Shown one piece after another: positions 1 to 5,723 of a stretch of 12,863 nt of DNA (positions are counted from its first letter, which is position 1; every line of letters begins with the position of its first letter). Source of the stretch: an uncultured Clostridia bacterium (GTDB lineage: Bacteria; Bacillota; Clostridia; TANB77; CAG-508); NCBI GenBank assembly GCA_947628885.1, contig CANRBO010000022.1, positions 1-12,863 on the forward strand, given 5' to 3'. The translations under genes and the position numbers were made by a program. The notes under the pieces were generated by a model that searched no databases, had not been told where the DNA came from, and worked only from the letters and a program-made list of their open reading frames with translations.

Positions 1-33
1 AGTCTAGTGTGTAATTTTTATCTCCTTTGAACT

Positions 34-1206
34 CTATTCAGGTATCTTTCCGCTTAATTCCAAATTGTAAGAAGATTTAAGAGAAACTAGCGGACAAAAC
101 GCACTCATACCACTAGAGAGCTGATAATCGCCGATGTCTATATAGCCGCCTCCTTTAGAGTTTATACGGCAACATGTGCGACCATCATAATAAGACGGAG
201 AAGCCAACCAGTATCGATTACCGTTTCCTGGATAATACATTGTATCAACATGTTCGTCTGATTTTACAGTATAATTTGCTGTAACAGTATCATAATCTAA
301 GCTATTGCCTGGTCCTACTTGATATCCTTTTGTACTTAGGTGTTCATTTCTCTTATATTTATAAAATAATTTCTTTCGCTCTCCACCTTCTTCTATATCT
401 CCTGGTACTGGTTCGTCTCCTGTTAATCCATAATGTGTATTATAACTATCCACCATCATTTCCAAACTTGGTGCTCCAACTATATAGTTTATTTCTTCTT
501 TTACTTCCTCTTTTACTGTTCTCTCTACATCTACCCACTTCTCAGTATTTACTAGCCATGTTAATACTATCGATGGTGCTTGTACATCATTTTTATATAG
601 GCTTGGATTCAATTGCTTTATTTTTACTTTTTCTTCATCTGCACTTGCTCTATCTAATTGTAATACATAATTTCTGCTTACGCAATCTGCCTTCAAATAT
701 ATTGTTCCTGCTCCGTCTCCATACTTATTGTCAAAGTCTACATAATATAATCTATATTTTGTTGACACTATATAATCTGTACCTTCATTATCTGAATTTC
801 CGTCTATTATTGACACTGTTTCTGTTTCCCCTGTTACTTTATCTGAATCTTTAAAATTTGTTACTTCCATACCTAAATATTTTCCAAAATTGTCTTTAGT
901 TATATCAATTTCTTCTCCATTTACTGTCGCTGTTACTGTCAATCCTTGTGTTAATTTCTTAAATTCTTTTTCTGTTGCCTTCATTTCTTGCTGTTCATTT
1001 GTCTGTGCCTTTTTATATTTACCTGTTGCATTTCTTGACATGGTAAACAAGCCATTTTCACCTAACGTTAACCTTATGGCAACTCCTGCTAGAATTAACA
1101 TTATAATTATAGTTACTACTAACGCAACCAGTGTAATACCATGTTCATTTAATCTTTTCATTTTTCCTTCTTTTAATCCCTTTTCCTTAATTTTAATTTG
1201 TTTCAT
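34..1206 (-). CDS. Pilin-like surface protein with C-type-lectin-like variable C-terminus
   Basis: The 390-residue product has a type IV pilin-like N-terminus: basic leader, Gly23 as probable prepilin peptidase site, then a hydrophobic helix (about 24-45, GITLVALVV...). The canonical Glu at mature position 5 is Ala, a variant I associate with Clostridia pilin-like proteins. Residues 55-85 are charged and probably helical. A GAPSLEMMVDSYN segment (about 244-256) precedes a C-terminal YWLASP (332-337)...VSLKS (374-378) module resembling formylglycine/C-type-lectin folds used as variable domains in diversity-generating retroelement targets; DUF6273-type domains look similar. Start at 1206 has AAGGAGG 10 nt upstream; Met16 (1161) also has AAGGA close by and would give a conventional 8-residue leader. 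GC rises to about 47% over the variable part against about 30% elsewhere in the gene. Probably membrane- or surface-anchored and ligand-binding; the specific function is inference. Confidence 0.75.
   Translation of the reverse strand: MKQIKIKEKGLKEGKMKRLNEHGITLVALVVTIIIMLILAGVAIRLTLGENGLFTMSRNATGKYKKAQTNEQQEMKATEKEFKKLTQGLTVTATVNGEEIDITKDNFGKYLGMEVTNFKDSDKVTGETETVSIIDGNSDNEGTDYIVSTKYRLYYVDFDNKYGDGAGTIYLKADCVSRNYVLQLDRASADEEKVKIKQLNPSLYKNDVQAPSIVLTWLVNTEKWVDVERTVKEEVKEEINYIVGAPSLEMMVDSYNTHYGLTGDEPVPGDIEEGGERKKLFYKYKRNEHLSTKGYQVGPGNSLDYDTVTANYTVKSDEHVDTMYYPGNGNRYWLASPSYYDGRTCCRINSKGGGYIDIGDYQLSSGMSAFCPLVSLKSSYNLELSGKIPE
94..195 (-). other. Candidate hypervariable region (DGR-like) in pilin-like gene
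   Basis: This covers residues about 338-371, between the YWLASP and VSLKS anchors. The stretch is rich in Tyr, Cys, Asp, Gly, Ser and Arg codons ending in T or C, has several CpG-containing CGC/CGT/GCG codons rare in the rest of the gene, and has locally raised GC. Such composition is expected if adenines of an AAY-rich template were replaced at random. No template repeat or reverse transcriptase is visible in the window, so this is only a candidate. Confidence 0.35.
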
Positions 1207-1318
1207 CTGTTCTTTTCCTCCTTCTTTTGATTTTTCATCAGTTTTTCTTTCATTTTGATCTTAATTTTTAATTATTATTTATTGATTAATAATTGCTGAT
1301 TAGTTATTTTATAAATCC

Positions 1319-1458
1319 TAAAAATATTATAGTTAAAGCGTCCGCGCAGCGCTCAACCGAAGCCTTTAGGCGTAGGGCGTTTGAAGCAAATTTCATTTAT
1401 TTGCCGCATGGCATTATGGAATTTGCGACAGCAAGGTGCAAAAACTATAATATTTTTA
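1319..1458. mobile_element. MITE-like 140-bp element with 16-bp perfect terminal inverted repeats
   Basis: The ends are TAAAAATATTATAGTT (1319-1334) and its exact reverse complement (1443-1458). The interior is markedly more GC-rich than its surroundings and contains smaller internal palindromes (for example GCCT-TT-AGGC and TGCC-GCA-TGGCA). It encodes no transposase, so it would be a non-autonomous or merely structural repeat. A second, shorter and diverged copy lies at 1481-1577 in the same orientation. No convincing target-site duplication is visible. Confidence 0.55.
1423..1451 (+). promoter_or_regulatory. Outward-facing promoter-like sequence in the element's right end
   Basis: TTGCGA (1423-1428), a 17-nt spacer, then TATAAT (1446-1451) within the right terminal repeat. 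The opposite end carries TATAAT on the minus strand (1331-1326) with only a weak TTGAGC 19 nt upstream, pointing towards the pilin-like gene. The -10 boxes follow automatically from the repeat sequence, so they may be accidental. Confidence 0.3.
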
Positions 1459-1480
1459 AGATTAGAAATTATAATTAATC

Positions 1481-1577
1481 TAAAATGTTATAGTTAAAGC
1501 GTCCGTGCAGCACTCAACTGAATCTTTAGCACATAATGTTCTAATCAAATTGTGCACAAATAAAACTATGCATTTTA
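1481..1577. mobile_element. Second, degenerate copy of the MITE-like element (97 bp)
   Basis: The ends TAAAATGTTATAGTT (1481-1495) and AACTATGCATTTTA (1564-1577) form imperfect inverted repeats matching those of the 1319-1458 element. The first 35 or so internal bases after TTATAGTT align with the larger copy with only a few differences, mostly C-to-T or G-to-A; the remainder is diverged or deleted. Its right end overlaps the TAA stop of the cysteine-rich open frame on the minus strand. Confidence 0.5.
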
Positions 1578-1733
1578 GCTTCCTCTAAAACACATAGCTT
1601 TACTACATTTATTTATACAATTTAATCCAATATTATGTATATTGTTTATCTTACAATTATTTTCAACATCGCTTAATAAGCCTGCACATTTACTTTCTAA
1701 AATGCAACTCTCTCTCTCTCTCTCTCTACAGTT
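1575..1733 (-). other. Cysteine-rich open frame beyond the (AG)10 tract, no start of its own
   Basis: This frame is open for 52 codons from just after a TGA (1736-1734) to TAA (1577-1575). The 44 codons after the AG tract include six cysteines at relative positions 2, 8, 19, 31, 35 and 40, mostly TGT. No ATG, GTG or TTG with a ribosome binding site lies in this frame before the first cysteine. In DNA this AT-rich, 44 open codons is longer than usual, but short enough that chance is not excluded. Confidence 0.3.
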
Positions 1734-1756
1734 TCAAGGCTTTTAAGCTTTTTCAT
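1697..1756 (-). CDS. Small ORF ending just after an (AG)10 tract; possible phase-variable peptide
   Basis: ATG at 1756 is preceded by AAAGGA about 13 nt upstream and encodes MKKLKSLETV followed by Glu-Arg repeats from a dinucleotide tract, closing with VAF and TAG (19 residues). A promoter-like sequence (1987-1960) and two hairpins lie upstream. In the present frame the peptide is short; loss of one AG unit or gain of two would join it to 44 further codons with six cysteines (see 1575-1733), giving a 59- or 61-residue peptide. I do not recognise the family. It might be a real switchable gene, a frameshifted relic, or coincidence. Confidence 0.3.
   Translation of the reverse strand: MKKLKSLETVERERERVAF
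1708..1727. repeat. (CT)10/(AG)10 dinucleotide microsatellite
   Basis: Ten uninterrupted CT units on the plus strand, AG on the minus. Such a pure dinucleotide tract is uncommon in bacterial genomes and is the kind of sequence that changes length by slipped-strand mispairing. It lies inside the small ORF beginning at 1756, so changes in unit number would alter the reading frame. Confidence 0.95.
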
Positions 1757-1778
1757 CTTTATAATTATTCCTTTCCAA

Positions 1779-1827
1779 GGCACTAATTTAACTTAGTGCC
1801 AGTGTGAACGAAGTTCTCTTTGTTCAC
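1779..1827 (-). promoter_or_regulatory. Two adjacent hairpins in a probable 5' leader
   Basis: Hairpin one is 1804-1827: a 10-bp stem (GTGAAC core) with a 4-nt loop, whose single mismatch becomes G-U in a plus-strand transcript. Hairpin two is 1779-1800: a perfect 8-bp stem (GGCACTAA/TTAGTGCC) with a 6-nt loop. On the minus strand they fall between the promoter at 1987-1960 and the ribosome binding site at about 1770, with no U-run following, so they look more like leader structure than a terminator. On the plus strand the outer hairpin is followed by a T-rich run, but no plus-strand gene precedes it. Confidence 0.5.
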
Positions 1828-1959
1828 TCCTTTTAATATTTTTTATTATACGCTTTTCAGTTTAGTTCTAATTTTTATTATTCCATTTCGGTATTTATAT
1901 TTTTACTATATTAAATTTTATGTTATCAATATTTACATTTTTATTTTAACTAAATACAT

Positions 1960-1987
1960 TTTATAACAATAGGTTTTCTTTTGTCAA
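1960..1987 (-). promoter_or_regulatory. Sigma-A-type promoter upstream of hairpins and small ORF
   Basis: TTGACA (1987-1982), 16-nt spacer, TATAAA (1965-1960). Predicted transcription from about 1953 would give a leader of nearly 200 nt before the ATG at 1756, containing both hairpins. A second isolated TATAAT (1850-1845) has no good -35 box. Confidence 0.5.
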
Positions 1988-2095
1988 CTATTTATCGATT
2001 TTTATTTTTACCCTATTTTATATTATAGAAAAGTTCTATTTTTATAAAATTTTATGCTTTTTTATTTATATTATTCACTAAAAATATATCATCTA

Positions 2096-3031
2096 CTAAA
2101 AAGTAGCTTTATTACTTGAACCAAATACGTCTTTTATTTTATGCTTTACACAGTCTTTTATATAATCTCTTCCAAGTCCTAAATATTTTCTTGGATCAAA
2201 TACTTCTGGATTTTCAACAAATATTTTTCTGATTCCAGCTGTCATTGCTAATCTTAGATCTGTATCTACATTTATTTTTGACACTCCCCTTTGGCTAGCT
2301 TCGTGCAACATTTCATCAGGCACGCCTTTTGCTCCCGGCATATTTCCGCCATAATTATTACACATTTCTACGTATTCAGGCACTACTGTTGATGCTCCAT
2401 GCAATACTATTGGAGTTTCAGGAATCAATGCTTTTATTTTTTCTAAAATATCAAAACGTAATTTTGCTTCTCCTTTAAATTTATATGCTCCATGACTTGT
2501 TCCGATTGCTATTGCTAGTGAATCGCAATTTGTTTTTTGTACAAATTCTAATGCTTGTTCAGGGTCTGTATACATACTGTCTTCTTGTGCTACATTTACG
2601 TCGTCTTCGATTCCTGCTAATTTTCCAAGCTCTGCTTCTACTACTACACCACGGCTATGAGCATAATCTACTACTTGTTTTGTTAATTCTACATTTTGTT
2701 CAAAATCGTATTTTGAACCGTCAATCATTACTGATGTATAGCCATTATCTATACATAGTTTACATGTTTCGAAGTCAGGTCCATGGTCTAAATGTAATGC
2801 TACTGGGACATCATGCTCTTCAAGCCCTGCTTCTATCATGTGTTTTAAATATGGTATTCTTGCATATTTCAAAGCACTTGATGATGTTTGCAATATTACT
2901 GGTGAATTTTCTTCCGCAGCTGCATCTAATATTGCTTGTACAAATTCCATATTATTTATGTTAAATGCTCCAATTGCAAATTTCTCATCAATTGATTTTT
3001 TAAACATTTCTTTAGTTGTTACTAGTGACAT
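2096..3031 (-). CDS. fba: Class II fructose-bisphosphate aldolase
   Basis: Cytoplasmic zinc-dependent enzyme cleaving fructose 1,6-bisphosphate to dihydroxyacetone phosphate and glyceraldehyde 3-phosphate in glycolysis, and the reverse in gluconeogenesis. The 311-residue length fits the family. Visible motifs: HLDHG (80-84; Asp82 catalytic-type and His83 metal ligand), VEAELG (131-136, Glu134), GTSHG (177-181, metal ligand His180), LHGAST (210-215, metal ligand His211) and NVDTD (254-258, phosphate binding). The start at 3031 follows GGAGGG about 9 nt upstream. It is monocistronic by appearance: the preceding gene ends in a hairpin terminator (3187-3157) and a near-perfect promoter (3140-3112) lies between. 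No strong terminator follows the stop. Related tagatose-bisphosphate aldolases share the motifs, but fructose-bisphosphate aldolase is more likely for a lone, strongly promoted gene. Confidence 0.95.
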   Translation of the reverse strand: MSLVTTKEMFKKSIDEKFAIGAFNINNMEFVQAILDAAAEENSPVILQTSSSALKYARIPYLKHMIEAGLEEHDVPVALHLDHGPDFETCKLCIDNGYTSVMIDGSKYDFEQNVELTKQVVDYAHSRGVVVEAELGKLAGIEDDVNVAQEDSMYTDPEQALEFVQKTNCDSLAIAIGTSHGAYKFKGEAKLRFDILEKIKALIPETPIVLHGASTVVPEYVEMCNNYGGNMPGAKGVPDEMLHEASQRGVSKINVDTDLRLAMTAGIRKIFVENPEVFDPRKYLGLGRDYIKDCVKHKIKDVFGSSNKATF

Positions 3032-3111
3032 TTTCTTTTCCCTCCATTATTAATATTTACGAAAATTGATTAAATTCAACTTTTCTATATTGATACTTTT
3101 TTTACAATTTG

Positions 3112-3140
3112 ATTATATTTCTAAAAAATTCTATTGTCAA
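3112..3140 (-). promoter_or_regulatory. Consensus sigma-A promoter for aldolase gene
   Basis: TTGACA (3140-3135), exactly 17 nt, TATAAT (3117-3112): a full consensus match. The predicted start near 3105 gives a leader of about 74 nt before the aldolase ATG. This predicts strong, constitutive expression. Confidence 0.85.
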
Positions 3141-3156
3141 TTATTTTTATAAAAAT

Positions 3157-3187
3157 AACTCGTATGTATTTATATATCATACGAGTT
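3157..3187 (-). terminator. Rho-independent terminator after small membrane protein gene
   Basis: A perfect 10-bp stem AACTCGTATG/CATACGAGTT with an 11-nt loop. On the minus strand it is followed by ATTTTTAT, a short U-tract. It separates the 127-residue membrane protein gene from the aldolase transcription unit. Because the stem begins with AA/TT pairs it may work weakly on the plus strand as well. Confidence 0.75.
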
Positions 3188-3229
3188 TTGGTTAACCATT
3201 AATTATTAATATAACACACGGTTTAAGTC

Positions 3230-3613
3230 TTATACTTTTTTCCATAAAGTATCTAAACCATCGTTCTCAATAACTTTATCTTCTAGTTTTTCTTTTTTAC
3301 CCTTTTTATTAGACTTCTTTCCTTTAGTGCTTTTCTTATAATCAACCTCAATTCTGTCTACCCAAAGGAACGATAAAAATGAAATAAATGTAAATAATTC
3401 ATCAACTAGAATACATATTGCTAAGGTTCTAACACTTTCAATTGGTGCATTTGCTAATTCGATTGTATGTCCTACTAACAATGTGATGAAACAAAGTAAC
3501 ATAATACATGCTACTGTATTTGACCTATTGTTTCTTGCTAGATATAGACATAGTACAAATAGAACTAATGCTGTTATTAAATAAAATGGTTGTGTAAAAT
3601 CGATAAATGGCAT
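3230..3613 (-). CDS. Small membrane protein of unknown function, three predicted helices and lysine-rich tail
   Basis: The 127-residue product has three hydrophobic segments (about 9-26, 32-53, 63-85) followed by a soluble tail with a Lys/Gly/Ser-rich stretch (about 93-112, including KGKKSNKKGKK) and an acidic end. By the positive-inside rule the tail is probably cytoplasmic, placing the N-terminus outside. A conserved-looking acidic residue (Glu72) sits inside the third helix. No family is recognised. The start at 3613 has a strong AAAGGAGG 10 nt upstream, a promoter at 3673-3645 and a terminator at 3187-3157, so it is probably its own transcription unit although it follows the polysaccharide locus. 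The well-formed expression signals make it a real gene; function unknown. Confidence 0.8.
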   Translation of the reverse strand: MPFIDFTQPFYLITALVLFVLCLYLARNNRSNTVACIMLLCFITLLVGHTIELANAPIESVRTLAICILVDELFTFISFLSFLWVDRIEVDYKKSTKGKKSNKKGKKEKLEDKVIENDGLDTLWKKV

Positions 3614-3644
3614 AATTTATTTCCTCCTTTGTTATTATGTATAT

Positions 3645-3673
3645 ATAATACATTATTAATTTACATTTTTCAA
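3645..3673 (-). promoter_or_regulatory. Promoter for small membrane protein gene
   Basis: TTGAAA (3673-3668), 17-nt spacer, TATTAT (3650-3645). The predicted start around 3638 leaves a short leader of about 25 nt containing AAAGGAGG. Confidence 0.6.
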
Positions 3674-3802
3674 TATATTTTGTGTTAATTTTATATTACA
3701 TTATTATTACAATATTGCAATTTCTTGTATTCCTTTTATTATCTGCTTTTATAGACTCTTAGTGCTCTTAGTAATTTTTTAATACTCTAACCTTAAATAA
3801 TT

Positions 3803-5221
3803 TTATTTCCTTTTCTTTATTTTGTTTATTACTGCTCTTATCATTGTCATATTATTTAACACACTGTATGCTACTGCAATTACTAGTGATATTACATTGA
3901 ATATCCAATACATTGGTGTTGGGATAAATGGCATATATTTTGTATAATAAGCCAGACATACTATTGTGAGTATTATTGTAGGACCTACCCATTTTAATTC
4001 TTTTAGCTTTACATATTTTTTTAATTTATTTCTTCTATAAAAATATACTATCAAATCAGCTATTAATGTTGATATACAAGCTGCATAGATGCCTATTAAT
4101 TTTACCAATAGCAAATCTATTACTAAGTTAATGGTTGCTGCAACTAATGTAGTTGTTCCCATTATCTTAGTGTCTTTAAATGCTGAAAATATTCCACCAA
4201 AATAGCTAGACAAGTTAGAATAATATGTTGCGATCATTATTAATGGTATGTAAATATATGCTTCATCATAAGCTTTATTTATTAAAATTGGAAAGGCAAA
4301 AGGCATTACTGCGATTAAGCATATCGTTACTGCGAATAATAATCTTTTTGTGTCATGATAAATGCTATTATAATATTTATTTTTATTTTCTTCCTTTGTA
4401 ATCCTTGCTGCTGATTCCTTCCATGCAGTATAGAAATATCCATATACTACGCTTATTATGTTTGGGAATTTACTTGCCATTGCATAGATTCCATTTGCTG
4501 CTGAACTTATTAATTGTGTTAAAATTATTCTGTCTGACATATTTATTATGCTCCATGATATGCTGTTTGGCACAAGTGGAACAGAATATTTTATCATTTC
4601 CTTCATTAAAGGCTTATCATATTTTCCAAAATAGTTCCATAATCTTAACATTACAAATATTACAATTGCTGTTGCTATATTTGCTATCGTGTTCGCCCAT
4701 AGAAGTCCTTCTGCTCCTGCTTTTAGAGCTACTATGAAAAATATATTTAATATTATTGTTACTATTCCTAATATGAAATTAGAAAGTGAGTACAATTTTA
4801 TTTTGCTTAATCCTCTTGCTAGCGCATTGCTTAGTCCAATGAAAATATTTGAAATAACGAACATTATAAATGCCAAAATTAATGAACTTGTATAATTTAT
4901 TAAATTAAGTATCAATATCGCTAATGGGATAAATATCGCAATTCCAAATAAAGTATACAATATCGTTTGTCCAATTATTTTCTTTTCCTCTTTTTTGTTG
5001 CTGGCATCTATCAAGAATCTAAACATAGATTCTTCCATTAGCAATGTGATTATTGGACATAGAAATAACGATACAGTACATACAAAATCGTAAGTTCCAT
5101 ATTCTGAAGGCGACAGCTTAGATGTGTATAATGGTAACAATATGTACGATATTATTTGTGTACTTATCTTTCCTATTGCTATAATTAAAGTATTTTTTAC
5201 TAACTGTTTCTTTTGATTCAT
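3803..5221 (-). CDS. Wzx-like lipid-linked oligosaccharide flippase
   Basis: A 472-residue polytopic membrane protein of the MOP/polysaccharide transporter superfamily. The N-terminal region with basic residues then KISTQIISYILLPLYTSKLSPSEYGTYD-type sequence is characteristic of Wzx flippases: a first helix, a second helix ending near the LSPSEYG turn, then about 12-14 helices in all, ending in a basic KIKKRK tail. The family moves undecaprenyl-diphosphate-linked repeat units from the inner to the outer face of the cytoplasmic membrane. The start at 5221 has AAGGGAG 4-5 nt upstream. It lies 25 nt after the PssE-like gene, so is probably cotranscribed with it. This is the second flippase in the window; the two are clearly different in sequence. 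Substrate cannot be read from the sequence. Confidence 0.88.
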   Translation of the reverse strand: MNQKKQLVKNTLIIAIGKISTQIISYILLPLYTSKLSPSEYGTYDFVCTVSLFLCPIITLLMEESMFRFLIDASNKKEEKKIIGQTILYTLFGIAIFIPLAILILNLINYTSSLILAFIMFVISNIFIGLSNALARGLSKIKLYSLSNFILGIVTIILNIFFIVALKAGAEGLLWANTIANIATAIVIFVMLRLWNYFGKYDKPLMKEMIKYSVPLVPNSISWSIINMSDRIILTQLISSAANGIYAMASKFPNIISVVYGYFYTAWKESAARITKEENKNKYYNSIYHDTKRLLFAVTICLIAVMPFAFPILINKAYDEAYIYIPLIMIATYYSNLSSYFGGIFSAFKDTKIMGTTTLVAATINLVIDLLLVKLIGIYAACISTLIADLIVYFYRRNKLKKYVKLKELKWVGPTIILTIVCLAYYTKYMPFIPTPMYWIFNVISLVIAVAYSVLNNMTMIRAVINKIKKRK

Positions 5222-5246
5222 TTTTCTCCCTTATTTATTTATAATT

Positions 5247-5723
5247 TTAAGACTCCAATCCTAATAAATCTTGAATTTCATTTTTTAATTCTTTTTTGAA
5301 ATTTTTATTATTACTATTATATTTTTTTGGAGTAAATTTCATATCTAATAATTTAGGCAAATCTTTGAAATCTCTCATAGGTATAATATAGCCGTCTTTT
5401 GCAAATGTTTCTAGAATTTGTTCTTGATGATTATTTACGTGCTCTTTATACTCTTTTTTTCTTGCAACAACTATCATTGTTTTATTCATTTTTAGTCCTT
5501 GAATTATTGTGCCAACTCCTGCGTGAGTAATTACAACTCTAGCTTTTTTCATATATCTACTAAATTCTTCTTCAGTAAGATATTTATGAATCTCGATTTT
5601 GTCAGATGTATAATCTGTTGATCCTACTTGGGCAATGATTTTTTCCTTAGTATCTAATTTATCAACCGCTTCAATCAGCCTTTTAAACTTTTTATCTTGA
5701 GTTCCCAATGTTACAAATATCAA
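5247..5723 (-). CDS. pssE: PssE-like glycosyltransferase catalytic subunit (Alg13/GT28 C-terminal type)
   Basis: With TTG at 5723 as start the product is 158 residues, beginning MIFVTLGTQ, which is where this family normally begins. An ATG at 5738 would add five residues (MGVDI) but lacks a spaced ribosome binding site; the TTG overlaps the upstream TGA (TTGA) with GGGGGTGGA just before it, suggesting translational coupling. Motifs: FVTLGTQ strand-loop (3-9), HAGVGT (67-72) nucleotide-sugar binding, then KEHVNNHQ (93-100), typical of the sugar-nucleotide site. In the family, PssE (CpsG, Alg13-like) provides the catalytic half and PssD the membrane-anchoring half of a two-piece transferase, often adding Gal or GlcA in beta-1,4 linkage to lipid-linked glucose. 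Actual donor and acceptor are unknown. Confidence 0.88.
   Translation of the reverse strand: MIFVTLGTQDKKFKRLIEAVDKLDTKEKIIAQVGSTDYTSDKIEIHKYLTEEEFSRYMKKARVVITHAGVGTIIQGLKMNKTMIVVARKKEYKEHVNNHQEQILETFAKDGYIIPMRDFKDLPKLLDMKFTPKKYNSNNKNFKKELKNEIQDLLGLES

Larger units (their letters stand above)
1207..2095. other. 889-bp region without a conventional gene; repeats, hairpins, candidate small ORF
   Basis: Between the aldolase stop and the pilin-like start there is no ORF of normal length with family resemblance. Reading on the minus strand it holds a promoter (1987-1960), two hairpins (1827-1804 and 1800-1779), a ribosome binding site with small ORF (from 1756), a (AG)10 tract, a cysteine-rich open frame to 1575, and two inverted-repeat elements (1577-1481 and 1458-1319). 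The 1828-1959 and 1988-2095 stretches are simply AT-rich; a short ATAGAA/TTCTAT inverted repeat near 2025-2040 faces the plus strand and is not a clear aldolase terminator. Confidence 0.7.

Noticed and set aside
330..1258. Plus-strand ORFs opposite the pilin-like gene
   Set aside because: Leu/Phe/Ser-rich translations typical of the complement of an AT-rich Lys/Glu/Asn-rich gene; no ribosome binding sites or motifs.
1293..1478. Plus-strand 61-codon ORF across the larger inverted-repeat element
   Set aside because: No ribosome binding site, and the same frame is not preserved in the second copy of the element; the open frame follows from the GC-rich repeat.
1779..1827. Hairpin pair as the aldolase terminator
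   Set aside because: On the aldolase strand no U-tract follows either hairpin, and a promoter (1987-1960) lies between the aldolase stop and the hairpins.
1783..1827. GTG-initiated 14-residue leader peptide over the hairpins
   Set aside because: The candidate GTG overlaps the AAGGAG sequence itself, leaving no room for ribosome binding, and the peptide has no attenuator-like codon run.
3709..3722. TTACAATATTGCAA near-palindrome as an operator
   Set aside because: A single AT-rich imperfect palindrome upstream of the -35 box, expected by chance in this composition; no regulator gene nearby.
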